The notes under the pieces: generated by a model
Told to the model about the DNA's origin: nothing
The model's input: only the letters and a program-made list of their open reading frames with translations
The model's database searches: none
Made by a program: the position numbers and the translations under genes
Source: Facklamia sp964471435
Lineage (GTDB): Bacteria > Bacillota > Bacilli > Lactobacillales > Aerococcaceae
DNA: 64,000 nucleotides
Reading direction: 5' to 3'
Assembly: GCA_964471435.1 (NCBI GenBank)
Contig: CAYYGA010000004.1
Span: 3,913 to 67,912 of the forward strand
Shown here: positions 9,801 to 18,040 of the stretch, one piece after another
Position numbering within the stretch: position 1 is the first letter of the stretch
Layout of the letters: every line of letters begins with the position of its first letter

Positions 9801-11195
9801 GGGGTGGCCAGGGTTTATAAAAGCTTCAAAAGTGTCAATAACATTTCCTTTATACATTTTAACACCGGCTAACTCAATAATTTTATCATAAACTGAGGAA
9901 AGTCCGGTCGTTTCCACATCAAAAACCACATAAGTAGCTTCTGATAAACTTATATCTGCCGGATTATAAGCTACTGCTTCTCCATCATTGACCACATAGG
10001 CCTCAATACCAAACAAGACTTTTATATCATTAGCTTTTCCTGAGTGATAGGCTTCCGGGAATGCCTGTGCTCCGGCGTGATCCGTTATGGCGACTGCTTT
10101 ATGTCCCCACTTGGCTGCTTGAGTAATAAGATCTGACACTGAATTAGTAGCATCCAATGGACTCATATTAGAATGTAGATGTAATTCGACCCTCTTCTCC
10201 CCTTCAAATTTATCTTGGCGGCTTGCTTTTTTAATTTTACGAATTGAACGTGGACGGAAATCTAACTCCCCCGAGTAATTATCAGGCACCATGTCCCCTT
10301 CCAAACGTAACCATTCACCGACATTAAACTGCTCTAACTGAGCTTTTTTTATTCGGCGGCCTGAAATCAATTTTACCGTCACAGAAGATGTATAGTCTGT
10401 CACTTTCATAATCATTAATATTTCACCTGATCTCAGTTCTCGATTATCAAGCGCAAATACATACCCTTCAATAACCTGGCGGTATTGATTATCCGGCAGC
10501 TCTATAATGGGTAAAGGAGAAATGGATGGTATATCTTTTCCAATCGGTTCAATGTCTTTATTATCCATTACCACTTCAGCCTGCTGCTGTTGTCTTTTCT
10601 CTTCAATTTCTAAAGCTTCTATTAAATTTTGCTGGTCCAGTTCATCCAACCTTTGGCGGGCACTGTCTTTTTCTTGTTGGTTGAAATTTTCATCAACGTA
10701 ATAGGTAAAGTTAACTTCTCCTAAGCCAACTTGCTGCATCCTTTGTTTAAACAAACTATGATATTTATTTTCTAAAGTCATTACCTGGTTTTGACTGGAT
10801 AAACCTATTTCTATTTGATGATCCGCTTCATTATATTCACAAATCGCATCCGCTAAAGTTACTCTTAAGAAGGGATTTTCAGCTATTAATGTCTGCCGGA
10901 CTGCCATCCAATATTCCATCGTCTGCTCGGCAGTCAATTGATGTAAAGTTTCGTAATGCCACCATACTTCAGTTTGAACTATTTCAGCGAAGGCATTACG
11001 CATACCTGTCATAAATATTTGATAAACATCCGGATGAACTCTTTGGGGCGCGTCTAAATGAAAAAGCCATTGATCAGAGGCAGCATACACATCCACTCGT
11101 TTAATTTCAATTCCTTTTAAACTTTGTAAAACATCAGGATTGTCTATCCCGATTTGTTGTAATAAAACTTGAAATAATGATTGCTCTTGGTTCAT
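6879..11195 (-). CDS. polC: DNA polymerase III PolC-type, alpha subunit with 3'-5' exonuclease
   Basis: PolC is the replicative polymerase of low-GC Gram-positives. In order there is an N-terminal domain and an OB fold; the first part of the PHP domain (ELHLHSNMSPLDATNS); an inserted DEDD exonuclease starting at VVFDVETTGL (about residue 425) with HNASFDIGF; the rest of PHP; a zinc site CPGC...CPTC (about 905-930); and the polymerase active-site segments VPDIDLNFSGDYQ and HPGGIIVIP. The start is placed at the ATG at 11195 (MNQEQSLFQVL), which has AAAGGAG upstream and gives 1438 residues, the usual size. A further in-frame start at 11252 would place 19 extra codons across a terminator-like hairpin. 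Confidence 0.97.
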   Translation of the reverse strand: MNQEQSLFQVLLQQIGIDNPDVLQSLKGIEIKRVDVYAASDQWLFHLDAPQRVHPDVYQIFMTGMRNAFAEIVQTEVWWHYETLHQLTAEQTMEYWMAVRQTLIAENPFLRVTLADAICEYNEADHQIEIGLSSQNQVMTLENKYHSLFKQRMQQVGLGEVNFTYYVDENFNQQEKDSARQRLDELDQQNLIEALEIEEKRQQQQAEVVMDNKDIEPIGKDIPSISPLPIIELPDNQYRQVIEGYVFALDNRELRSGEILMIMKVTDYTSSVTVKLISGRRIKKAQLEQFNVGEWLRLEGDMVPDNYSGELDFRPRSIRKIKKASRQDKFEGEKRVELHLHSNMSPLDATNSVSDLITQAAKWGHKAVAITDHAGAQAFPEAYHSGKANDIKVLFGIEAYVVNDGEAVAYNPADISLSEATYVVFDVETTGLSSVYDKIIELAGVKMYKGNVIDTFEAFINPGHPLSSFTTELTGITDAMLADAPSEADVVAKFKAFCEGSILVAHNASFDIGFIDQAYERNGLPVTTEPVIDTLALSRTVNTHLRTHRLNTLARHYGITLEQHHRAIYDSETTGHILMKLLEQAEEKFQMTNHTHLNQEMGKGEAYKQARPFHATVLAKNQAGLKDLFKIISLANVKYYYREPRIPRSILTQYRENLIIGTACNQGEVFTAMMQKGYEEAEKLVGFYDYIELQPPAIYDVLIEQELIRSKEDLEHIMREMLRLGRENDKLVVATGNVHYRDEKNSVYREILLKSLKRNANRELFLPPLHFRTTDEMIQDFSFLGEETAYELVVTNSNKIADLVADDIEVIKSDLFTPTIEGSEQQIRQLVYDKAYEMYGNPLPEIVEKRIEKELNSIISNGFAVIYLISQKLVDKSNEDGYLVGSRGSVGSSLVATLTGITEVNPLAPHYYCPGCSYSEFITDGSIGSGFDLPPKLCPTCEKDLKRDGQDIPFETFLGFKGDKVPDIDLNFSGDYQARAHAYTKVLFGDDHVFRAGTISTVAEKTAFGYVRGYLDNAQKMLPQAEKERLAKGIEGVKRTTGQHPGGIIVIPEYMDVYDFTPIQYPADDTNSEWLTTHFDFHSIDENVLKLDILGHDDPTMIRFLQDLSGIDPLDIPMNDPDVMSLFSGTETLGVTPEQIFSETGTLGIPEFGTRFVREMLTDTHPSTFAELLQISGLSHGTDVWLGNAQELIRNNVVPLAKVIGCRDDIMVTLMQYGLEDSLAFKIMEFVRKGRGIPDEWQAEMRANNVPEWYIESCLKIKYMFPKAHAAAYIMMALRVAYFKVHYPLYYYSAYFSVRASDFDIIAMHQGKEMVKRRLREIMGKGMDATVKENALRTVLEIANEMIERGFSFQMVDLNKSLASEFIIEGDTLIPPFRTIPGLGAGAAQTIVEARQEAPFLSKEDLQKRGKVGKTILEYMEENGIVDGLPDEDQLSLF

Positions 11196-11234
11196 AAGGA
11201 GCTCCTTTCCAGATTTTTTCTGCGTCAAAAGAAG

Positions 11235-11266
11235 ACCCCGTCGTTTACTCAAAGTAAGTACGGGGT
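11235..11266 (-). terminator. Hairpin between rseP and polC, probable terminator
   Basis: ACCCCGT and ACGGGGT (11235-11241 and 11260-11266) pair around an inner TTACT/AGTAA stem. On the minus strand it is followed by CTTCTTTTG, a weak T tract. It could terminate rseP transcripts or form part of the polC leader. Confidence 0.55.
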
Positions 11267-11346
11267 AAATTCCTTTATAATTTTAAAACAATTATGTGTT
11301 GTAATAAGATGTTTGAACTTTCGTAATTTCTCTAAAGTTTTTAAAG

Positions 11347-12633
11347 TTAAAAGAAGGCTCGTCGAATATCATTCCACGTAACAGCGACCATAAGAATTAA
11401 AAGTAAAACTACACCAATGATGGTAATAATTCCTTCTTTTTCCTGGCTTAAAGGCTTGCCTCGTACCAGCTCCACTAAATTCAAGACGATTTTACCACCG
11501 TCCAAGGCAGGTATCGGCAGCAAATTAACAATCCCCAAGTTGGTGGATAAAGATGCCATAAAAGCCGTAATATCTAAAATACCTTGGTTGGCCACCTGGC
11601 TAGTCGCTTGAGCCATAGCAACCGGTCCGCCAAAGATATTAATATTAAAGCCCTGGGTAAAAATAGTTGATAAAACTAATAAAACCTGTGCTATTACATT
11701 CCATGTGGCAGTAAATCCAAATAAGAGCCGACTGGAGACTGAAGTGGAAAGCGGCCATGTAACACCAATTTGTCCAATAGCATTTCCTTCTGCATCTTCC
11801 CCGCTACCCACCGCCACCGGCATAGTCTCTTGTGTGGCAGTGCCTTGTCTTTCAACAATAAAATCAACTGTTTGATCGGGGTACTTGGATATTTCTGTCA
11901 CTAAACTGTTCCAATCATCTACTTCGATTCCAGCTACTTCTAAGACTTTGTCTCCTTCTTGCAAGCCGGCTGCTTGTGCAGGTGAATTGTCAGCAATTGT
12001 TCCTAATTCATTACTGTAAGTAGGAATTCCCGGTATCATAAAACCGATAACAGCAAAAGCTATAATAGATAGAATGAAATTATTTAATGGGCCGCCAAAA
12101 TTGGTCAAAATTTTATCAAATACACTGGCAGATTCATAACGTGCTTCAACAGGAGCAACCAATACAACCGTACCATCAGGCTCTACAATTTCTGCATCTT
12201 TAAAAACATTATATGTCTGCAGACCGTCCTGACCTGAAACATAACCTTTAATTATCATCTCATAGACAAGGTCCACTTGATCGACCTGGAAAGGCAATTC
12301 TTCGATATCATAGGTATTTTCTGACGTGTTGATTCGTTGAACTGTATCTTGTTCATCGAGCAATAAACCTATTTCCATGCCGGGTTGAATGGTTTCTTCT
12401 TCATTTAGCCCCGCTAAACGCACATAACCTCCCAAGGGAAGCATTCGAATAGTGTAAGTTGTGCCGTCTTCAGCCTGCTTAGCAAAAAGTTTAGGGCCCA
12501 TCCCAAGTGAAAACTCCCTCACACGGATACCAGCCCTTTTAGCCCAAAAATAATGTCCAAATTCATGGATAACTACAATAATAGAAAATATAATTAAAAA
12601 TATTATAAGTGTTCTTAACATAGATTCGTTCAC
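11347..12633 (-). CDS. rseP: Site-2 intramembrane zinc metalloprotease RseP/RasP
   Basis: This membrane protease cleaves transmembrane substrates such as anti-sigma factors and leftover signal peptides. The zinc motif VVIHEFGHYFWAKRAGI (HExxH at about residues 23-27) lies in the first membrane segment. A PDZ domain covers about 200-285 (IADNSPAQAAGLQEGDKVLEV). The second conserved membrane motif, NLLPIPALDGGK, supplies the third zinc ligand. The 428 residues include a loop of about 95 residues before the PDZ domain. It follows cdsA by 6 nt in the uppS-cdsA-rseP unit. Confidence 0.95.
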   Translation of the reverse strand: MNESMLRTLIIFLIIFSIIVVIHEFGHYFWAKRAGIRVREFSLGMGPKLFAKQAEDGTTYTIRMLPLGGYVRLAGLNEEETIQPGMEIGLLLDEQDTVQRINTSENTYDIEELPFQVDQVDLVYEMIIKGYVSGQDGLQTYNVFKDAEIVEPDGTVVLVAPVEARYESASVFDKILTNFGGPLNNFILSIIAFAVIGFMIPGIPTYSNELGTIADNSPAQAAGLQEGDKVLEVAGIEVDDWNSLVTEISKYPDQTVDFIVERQGTATQETMPVAVGSGEDAEGNAIGQIGVTWPLSTSVSSRLLFGFTATWNVIAQVLLVLSTIFTQGFNINIFGGPVAMAQATSQVANQGILDITAFMASLSTNLGIVNLLPIPALDGGKIVLNLVELVRGKPLSQEKEGIITIIGVVLLLILMVAVTWNDIRRAFF

Positions 12634-12639
12634 CTGTTT

Positions 12640-13434
12640 CTAATTAAATAAATTAAACCAGAGCATAAACATAGTGGAGGCAAATAAAGTACTGTCAATA
12701 CGGTCTAAAACTCCTCCATGGCCGGGTAAAAATTTCCCTGAGTCCTTTACTCCAAAGTAACGCTTGTAGGCTGATTCAACTAAGTCACCAAACTGACCCG
12801 CCAGAGAAACAAATACGGTTACTATCCACAAATAATTAGTAAACTCAAGATTTAAATCGATTACCTGGCTGTATATAGTCGTTGCCATGAGTGCAATGAC
12901 TACGCCTCCTATGGAACCTTCAATTGTTTTATTGGGACTAATTTCAGGGGCTAGCTTTGTTTTTCCATAAGTTTTCCCAGTGAAATAAGCACCAATATCA
13001 GTTAACCAGACAACCATTAAAAGATAAATGAATGTCGCCAGACCTTCATCTCGTATTTCAATTAAAAACCTCAGTCCCAACCCTATATAAGCAGAGGCAA
13101 AAAGTAAAGTCGCTGCATCGACAAAGTTAAATGTTTCATGACGGTAGACGGTTAAAACCAACAGAAGCATGGCACAAGTATAAAAAATATAGGATGCCTG
13201 GGTAATAGGCAGGAAATTATTAAAGTAGCGCTCTGGTACAATCACTGATCCTATAGCTATCACTGATATGAGGCCTATTTCATTACTCATTCGGATGCCT
13301 CTCATTTTAGCCATTTCATATAGTCCTACTGCCCCTAATATAAAAACAAACCAGGTAAACCAATGTCCGCCGACATATACTATCGGTAGAAAAACAGCTG
13401 CTCCAATAATCGAGCTGATGATTCTTTCCTTCAT
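12640..13434 (-). CDS. cdsA: Phosphatidate cytidylyltransferase
   Basis: CdsA makes CDP-diacylglycerol from phosphatidic acid and CTP, the branch point to phosphatidylglycerol and cardiolipin. The 264-residue protein is mostly membrane segments and ends with the family signature, here GQFGDLVESAYKRYFGVKDS followed by LPGHGGVLDRIDS. It is located 14 nt after uppS and just ahead of rseP, the conserved order. Confidence 0.95.
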   Translation of the reverse strand: MKERIISSIIGAAVFLPIVYVGGHWFTWFVFILGAVGLYEMAKMRGIRMSNEIGLISVIAIGSVIVPERYFNNFLPITQASYIFYTCAMLLLVLTVYRHETFNFVDAATLLFASAYIGLGLRFLIEIRDEGLATFIYLLMVVWLTDIGAYFTGKTYGKTKLAPEISPNKTIEGSIGGVVIALMATTIYSQVIDLNLEFTNYLWIVTVFVSLAGQFGDLVESAYKRYFGVKDSGKFLPGHGGVLDRIDSTLFASTMFMLWFNLFN

Positions 13435-13448
13435 TAATTGAAAGCCTC

Positions 13449-14180
13449 CTAACTGCTTTTAACTTTTCCATAACGTCTTTGACGTTTAGAATATTCTTCA
13501 ATTGCTTTATCAAAGTCTGCCGGGCCGAAATCCGGCCAGTAAACATCTGTAAAATATAGCTCAGTATAGGATAATTGCCATAATAAAAAGTTGCTTAATC
13601 GCAACTCTCCAGAAGTTCGAATCATTAAGTCCGGTTGGGCTAAATTACCTAAGAAGTTTGTCATCAAATACTCTTCGATGGTATTTTCATCTATAGTCTC
13701 AGGATCCAGTTCTCCTTGGGCAGCTTTTTTTGCGATTGTTTTACAAGCATGTGTGATTTCTTGTCTGGAACCATAATTAATCGCAATATTTAAAATCATA
13801 CCGGTATTATTTTCTGTCTCGCGCAACCCTTTTTCCAGCATTTCCTGTGCATCACGCGGCAGCCTACTCGCATCACCTATATGACTTAATCTAATATTTT
13901 TTTCCTGCAGTTGAGTGATGTAGGAATTAAAGAACTCTCCCGGTAATTTTAGTAAATAATTTACTTCATCTTTAGGTCGTGACCAATTTTCAGTGGAAAA
14001 AGCATAAACTGTCAGAACTTTTACACCTCTTTTATGGGCATGAGAAGTTATCTTTTTGATAGTTTCGACTCCATGCCTATGGCCGTAGATACGCGGCATC
14101 ATTCTTTTTTTTGCCCAGCGGCCATTTCCATCCATAATGATCGCAATGTGTTGCGGTATTTTTTTGTCTTCCATATTCAT
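13449..14180 (-). CDS. uppS: Isoprenyl transferase (undecaprenyl diphosphate synthase)
   Basis: The cis-prenyltransferase that extends farnesyl diphosphate to the C55 lipid carrier used for peptidoglycan and teichoic acid synthesis. The catalytic IAIIMDGNGRWAKKR motif (Asp near residue 18) and the HRHGVETIK segment are at the N-terminus. Near the C-terminus are LMIRTSGELRLSNFLLWQ and YFTDVYWPDF. At 243 residues the length is normal. It is the first gene of uppS-cdsA-rseP; a hairpin after frr and an extended -10 promoter precede it. Confidence 0.95.
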   Translation of the reverse strand: MNMEDKKIPQHIAIIMDGNGRWAKKRMMPRIYGHRHGVETIKKITSHAHKRGVKVLTVYAFSTENWSRPKDEVNYLLKLPGEFFNSYITQLQEKNIRLSHIGDASRLPRDAQEMLEKGLRETENNTGMILNIAINYGSRQEITHACKTIAKKAAQGELDPETIDENTIEEYLMTNFLGNLAQPDLMIRTSGELRLSNFLLWQLSYTELYFTDVYWPDFGPADFDKAIEEYSKRQRRYGKVKSS

Positions 14181-14218
14181 ATAAACACATTACCTTTCTT
14201 ATAATCAGATTAGTCTCA

Positions 14219-14227
14219 ATTATAGCA
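14219..14227 (-). promoter_or_regulatory. Extended -10 promoter of uppS-cdsA-rseP
   Basis: TGCTATAAT on the minus strand is a perfect extended -10; no good -35 is visible at 17 nt. A near-copy (TGCTATAAA) occurs 15 nt upstream. Confidence 0.55.
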
Positions 14228-14300
14228 GAATTTTATAGCAGTCTCGAGTTTATCTCTATAAATTTGAAAAAGGACCTGAAATTTATAGTTCTTATCTAAA

Positions 14301-14348
14301 AATTAAAAATAACCTTACAGCTGCTTTATAATACAGCTGCAAGGTTAT
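14301..14348 (-). terminator. Terminator after frr
   Basis: ATAACCTT-G-CAGCTG pairs with its complement across a loop of about 11 nt (14309-14348). TTTTTAATTTTT follows on the minus strand. Confidence 0.85.
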
Positions 14349-14359
14349 CCTGCTGAATA

Positions 14360-14914
14360 TTAATTATTTAATATTTCATCTTCTTTGATTTTGGTTAAGC
14401 GATCTATTTCTGCTGTCGCTTCATCAGTTAATTTTTGAATATCTTTTTCATAACGTTTAACATCATCTTCAGTTAATTCGTTATTTTTTTCTGCTTTTTT
14501 TGCGTCATCAATGCCGTCACGGCGGACATTCCGTACAGAAACTTTAGCATTTTCTTGTTCTTTACCTACTAATTTTACTAATTCTTCGCGGCGTTCTTTA
14601 GTTAAAGCAGGTACAACTAAACGGATGACATCTCCATCATTAGTTGGAGTAATTCCTACATCGCTCATTAAAATAGCTTTTTCAATATCTTTCAAAGAAC
14701 CTTTATCGTAAGGTGAAATTACTAACATACGTGCTTCTGGAACTGTAATACTTGCTAATTGGTTTAAAGGTGTTGGTGCACCGTAATATAAAACACTAAC
14801 GCGATCTAAGATACTAGCATTTGCTACACCCGCACGAATAGTTCCTAATTCGCGTTGGTAAGCATCAATTGATTTTTGCATGCGCGATTTAGTGTTGCTT
14901 AATATATCTGCCAT
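14360..14914 (-). CDS. frr: Ribosome recycling factor
   Basis: RRF acts with EF-G to split post-termination ribosomes. The 184-residue protein has the typical helical-domain start (MQKSIDAYQRELGTIRAGVANASILDRV), followed by YYGAPTPLNQLASITVPEARMLVI and KERREELVKLVGKEQENAKVSVRNVRRD. AGGGGG precedes the start. It lies 134 nt downstream of pyrH with no terminator between, so pyrH-frr form one unit closed by the hairpin at 14301-14348. Confidence 0.96.
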   Translation of the reverse strand: MADILSNTKSRMQKSIDAYQRELGTIRAGVANASILDRVSVLYYGAPTPLNQLASITVPEARMLVISPYDKGSLKDIEKAILMSDVGITPTNDGDVIRLVVPALTKERREELVKLVGKEQENAKVSVRNVRRDGIDDAKKAEKNNELTEDDVKRYEKDIQKLTDEATAEIDRLTKIKEDEILNN

Positions 14915-15048
14915 TTAAATCCCCCTGTTTTAGTTAAATCACTTCTAAATTTTATTATAGCAAATTTATCATCATTTGTGAATACGCTGTCTCGTGAGTA
15001 AATTGATAGAGTTGGTTAGAGAATTAATTTATTTTTTTAACTAAAAAC

Positions 15049-15786
15049 TTAATCCTTTTCGATTAACAAATCTCCTACAGTGGTACCAATATTTTCACCA
15101 ACAACAACACGTTTAATATTTCCCGGTACGTTTAAATTGAAAACTACCAGAGGTATATTATTATCCATTGATAATGAAGAGGCAGTAGCATCCATTACTT
15201 TCAATCCTTTAGAAATAACATCTAAGTGAGATAGAGTGTCATATTTGACCGCTTCTTGATCTACTTTAGGATCTGCACTATATACTCCATCCACATTGTT
15301 TTTAGCCATTAAAATAACATCTGCTTCAATTTCAGCTGCACGTAAGGCTGCGGTTGTATCAGTAGTAAAATAAGGATTTCCTGTCCCGCCTGCAAATATT
15401 ACTACACGTCCTTTTTGCAGATGACGTACTGCCCGGCGACGGATATAAGGCTCTGCGACTTGTCGCATATCAATAGAAGTTTGTACACGTGAGGGTACTT
15501 CCAAGTTTTCTAAAGAGTCCTGTAAAGCTAGAGCATTCATGACTGTAGCCAACATCCCCATATAGTCTGCTTGCGCCCGGTCCATCCCCATCTCAGACCC
15601 GATACTACCACGCCAAATATTTCCTCCGCCTACTACAATAGCAATTTCAATTCCTAATTCATAAACTTCCTTTAACTGCTCGGTAATTGACTGCACAGTT
15701 TGAGGATCAATTCCATATCCTTGTTCTCCTGCTAAAGCTTCTCCACTTAGTTTTAAAACAATGCGTTTATATTTTGGTTCTGCCAT
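15049..15786 (-). CDS. pyrH: UMP kinase
   Basis: This amino-acid-kinase-fold enzyme phosphorylates UMP to UDP and is allosterically controlled by GTP and UTP. Motifs are KLSGEALAG at the N-terminus, VVGGGNIWRG, the GTGNPYFTTDTTAALRA segment and LMAKNNVDGVYSADP. The 245 residues are of standard length. Only about 30 nt separate it from the terminator after tsf, so its transcripts probably come at least partly from read-through. Confidence 0.96.
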   Translation of the reverse strand: MAEPKYKRIVLKLSGEALAGEQGYGIDPQTVQSITEQLKEVYELGIEIAIVVGGGNIWRGSIGSEMGMDRAQADYMGMLATVMNALALQDSLENLEVPSRVQTSIDMRQVAEPYIRRRAVRHLQKGRVVIFAGGTGNPYFTTDTTAALRAAEIEADVILMAKNNVDGVYSADPKVDQEAVKYDTLSHLDVISKGLKVMDATASSLSMDNNIPLVVFNLNVPGNIKRVVVGENIGTTVGDLLIEKD

Positions 15787-15819
15787 CTCTTCACCTTTCT
15801 AACTGTTGATAATTTTCTT

Positions 15820-15846
15820 AAAAAAAGCCCCAGTTCAGACTGGGGC
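15820..15846 (-). terminator. Terminator after tsf
   Basis: GCCCCAGT pairs with ACTGGGGC around a 4-nt loop (15827-15846), followed on the minus strand by seven T. Since pyrH starts 34 nt further on, it is probably a partial terminator. Confidence 0.85.
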
Positions 15847-15863
15847 ATTTGATATAATAAAGA

Positions 15864-16745
15864 TTAGTTGTTCATTTGAGATGCAACTTCATCTGCAAAG
15901 TTTTCATTACGTTTTTCCATACCTTCTCCAACTTCAAAACGTACAAACTCTGCAACTTTTCCGCCTTTAGAGCTTACATAATCGCCAACTTTTTGGTCGC
16001 CGTCTTTAACAAAAGCTTGTTCATTTAAAACGATCTCAGAGTAGAATTTACCCATACGTCCTTCAACGATTTTGTCAACAATATTTTCAGGCTTGCCTTC
16101 ATTTAATGTTAATTCACGTTGAACTGCTCTTTCACGTTCAATTTCATCAGCATTGACGTCTTCACGACTTAAGTATTTAGGATTAATTGCAGCAACGTGC
16201 ATTGCTACATCTTTAGCAACATCTGTGTCCTGAGTATCTGTTACTACAGTTAAAACACCAATTTTACCGCCCATATGTGAATATTCACCAAATGCATCAT
16301 TATCGCCTTTAGTTAATACTGCAAAACGACGGAATGAGATTTTTTCACCAATTTTGTTAGTTGCTTCTGTAACTAAATCAGCAATTGTTTCTCCTTCAAC
16401 TTCAATCGCGTTCGCTTCATCCATATCAGCAGGTTGATTCGCAGCTACCGCTTTTGCGATTGTATCCACTACATTAATGAATTGCTCATTTTTAGCAACG
16501 AAGTCAGTTTCAGCATTCACTTCAACTAATGCTGCGACATTTCCATCAATGTGGATTGAGGTTAATCCTTCAGCTGCGATACGATCCGCTTTCTTAGCTG
16601 CTTTAGCTAATCCTTTTTCACGTAAAACATCAACTGCTTTATCCATATCCCCATCAACTTCAACTAATGCTTTTTTAGCATCCATCATTCCAACACCAGT
16701 CATATCACGTAGTTCTTTTACTTGTTTAGCTGTTACATTGGCCAT
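15864..16745 (-). CDS. tsf: Elongation factor Ts
   Basis: EF-Ts exchanges GDP for GTP on EF-Tu. The N-terminal UBA-like domain (VTAKQVKELRDMTGVGMMDAKKALVE) and the core motif AALVEVNAETDFVAKNEQF are both intact. The C-terminal region includes VKDGDQKVGDYVSSKGGKV. At 293 residues it is of normal size. AGGAGG precedes the ATG. It follows rpsB by 227 nt, with a terminator hairpin and a candidate promoter in between. Confidence 0.97.
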   Translation of the reverse strand: MANVTAKQVKELRDMTGVGMMDAKKALVEVDGDMDKAVDVLREKGLAKAAKKADRIAAEGLTSIHIDGNVAALVEVNAETDFVAKNEQFINVVDTIAKAVAANQPADMDEANAIEVEGETIADLVTEATNKIGEKISFRRFAVLTKGDNDAFGEYSHMGGKIGVLTVVTDTQDTDVAKDVAMHVAAINPKYLSREDVNADEIERERAVQRELTLNEGKPENIVDKIVEGRMGKFYSEIVLNEQAFVKDGDQKVGDYVSSKGGKVAEFVRFEVGEGMEKRNENFADEVASQMNN

Positions 16746-16792
16746 TTAATTAAAATCCTCCTTGAAGTTATCTCTTTGTTACTACCTTTATC

Positions 16793-16821
16793 AGTATATC
16801 AAATTTTATTGAATGACTAAA
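16793..16821 (-). promoter_or_regulatory. Candidate tsf promoter
   Basis: -35 TTTAGT (16816-16821) and -10 TATACT (16793-16798) with 17-nt spacing, preceded by TGA that gives an extended -10. It lies after the rpsB terminator and would allow tsf to be expressed separately. Confidence 0.5.
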
Positions 16822-16903
16822 GCCATAAATCATTTATTTGGATTAAATAGCTGTTTTCAACCTGATAACCGTTAAAAAGAGCAACAATTCACTTTTTTTC
16901 ATC

Positions 16904-16950
16904 AAAAAACTGTCTCTCAAACAGCACTTGTTAATGCAATTGAGAGACAG
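16904..16950 (-). terminator. Terminator between rpsB and tsf
   Basis: CTGTCTCTCAA (16910-16920) pairs with TTGAGAGACAG (16940-16950). On the minus strand the stem is followed by TTTTTTG. Confidence 0.8.
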
Positions 16951-16972
16951 CTGTTAATTAATTATCTATTTC

Positions 16973-17779
16973 TTATTCTTCTGTAGCTGCTTCTGCTGTT
17001 TCTTCTGTTGCAGAAGATTTTTCTTCAGATTCGTTTTTATCAAATAAATTGTTGAAGAATTCTTGGTCTGACTGCTCGCTTGAATCGGTATCAATTTGAC
17101 CTTGGTTCGCTTCAATTGATGCTTCTGCTACTGCAGATGTGATTAATTTGATTGCACGAATTGCATCATCGTTAGATGGAATTACATAGTCAATCTCATC
17201 AGGATCACAGTTTGTATCAACCATCGCTACGATTGGAATATTTAATTTTTGTGCCTCTTGAACCGCAATACGCTCTTTACGAGGATCTACGATGAAGATA
17301 ACATCAGGGATTCTAGGCATATCTTTAATTCCGCCTAAGAATTTTTCTAAGCGATCCCATTCTTTACGAAGTTCGCCGACTTCTTTTTTAGGTAATACAT
17401 CGAACGTTCCGTCTACTTCCATTTGTTCGATTTCTTTTAGTCGTTTGATACGTCCTTGGATTGTATCCCAGTTAGTTAACAATCCACCTAACCAACGTTC
17501 GTTGATATAGAATTGTCCTGCACGTTCAGCTTGCTCAACGATAGCCTGTTGTGCTTGTTTTTTAGTTCCAACAAATAAAACAATACCACCGTCTGCTACT
17601 GTGTCACGTACGAAGTTATAAGCTGTATCCACTAATTTAACTGTTTGTTGCAAATCGATAATGTAGATACCGTTACGCTCCGTAAAGATATAACGTTTCA
17701 TTTTTGGGTTCCAACGACGTGTTTGGTGGCCAAAGTGCACACCAGCTTCTAACAATTGTTTCATAGAAATAACTGCCAT
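16973..17779 (-). CDS. rpsB: 30S ribosomal protein S2
   Basis: S2 is a late-assembling 30S protein. The sequence starts ISMKQLLEAGVHFGHQTRRWNPKM and contains FVGTKKQAQQAIVEQAERAGQFYINERWLGGLLTNW and DVIFIVDPRKERIAVQEAQ. The 268 residues include a C-terminal acidic tail of about 35 residues rich in Glu and Ser, longer than in B. subtilis. GAGGAG precedes the ATG. It has its own strong promoter and a leader of about 138 nt. Confidence 0.97.
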   Translation of the reverse strand: MAVISMKQLLEAGVHFGHQTRRWNPKMKRYIFTERNGIYIIDLQQTVKLVDTAYNFVRDTVADGGIVLFVGTKKQAQQAIVEQAERAGQFYINERWLGGLLTNWDTIQGRIKRLKEIEQMEVDGTFDVLPKKEVGELRKEWDRLEKFLGGIKDMPRIPDVIFIVDPRKERIAVQEAQKLNIPIVAMVDTNCDPDEIDYVIPSNDDAIRAIKLITSAVAEASIEANQGQIDTDSSEQSDQEFFNNLFDKNESEEKSSATEETAEAATEE

Positions 17780-17917
17780 AATTTGTATTCTCCTCTTGGT
17801 TTTTTATTTTCCTCCGATGATTTCGTCTATTTTGTAGACTCCCGTGAGAAAGCACCTTACAAAATATCCATCAGCGTGTGAATTGTGCTGTGGAAAAAAC
17901 ATTTCCGCTTGAGCACT
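17780..17917 (-). promoter_or_regulatory. Long 5' leader of rpsB
   Basis: From the predicted start point near 17917 to the ATG there are about 138 nt, long for this window. Purine-rich ribosome-binding-like stretches occur at its beginning and end. Leaders of rpsB are often targets of S2 autoregulation in other bacteria; whether this one is cannot be told from sequence alone. Confidence 0.4.
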
Positions 17918-17923
17918 CCTCCT

Positions 17924-17952
17924 ATTTTATAGTATGCCGGTCATTAATGCAA
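17924..17952 (-). promoter_or_regulatory. Promoter of rpsB
   Basis: -35 TTGCAT (17947-17952) and -10 TAAAAT (17924-17929), 17-nt spacing, on the minus strand. Confidence 0.6.
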
Positions 17953-18040
17953 GCAGAGTTTTCAAAAAAATCCGGCAGTTTTATTTCACTTTATTTGCTT
18001 CTTTATTTCACATATTATTGAATAGTGAAGAGGTGATAAG

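Noticed and set aside
10507..10701. Small plus-strand open frames inside polC, infB, clpB and other large minus-strand genes
   Set aside because: They have no ribosome binding sites and are antisense shadows of strongly conserved proteins.
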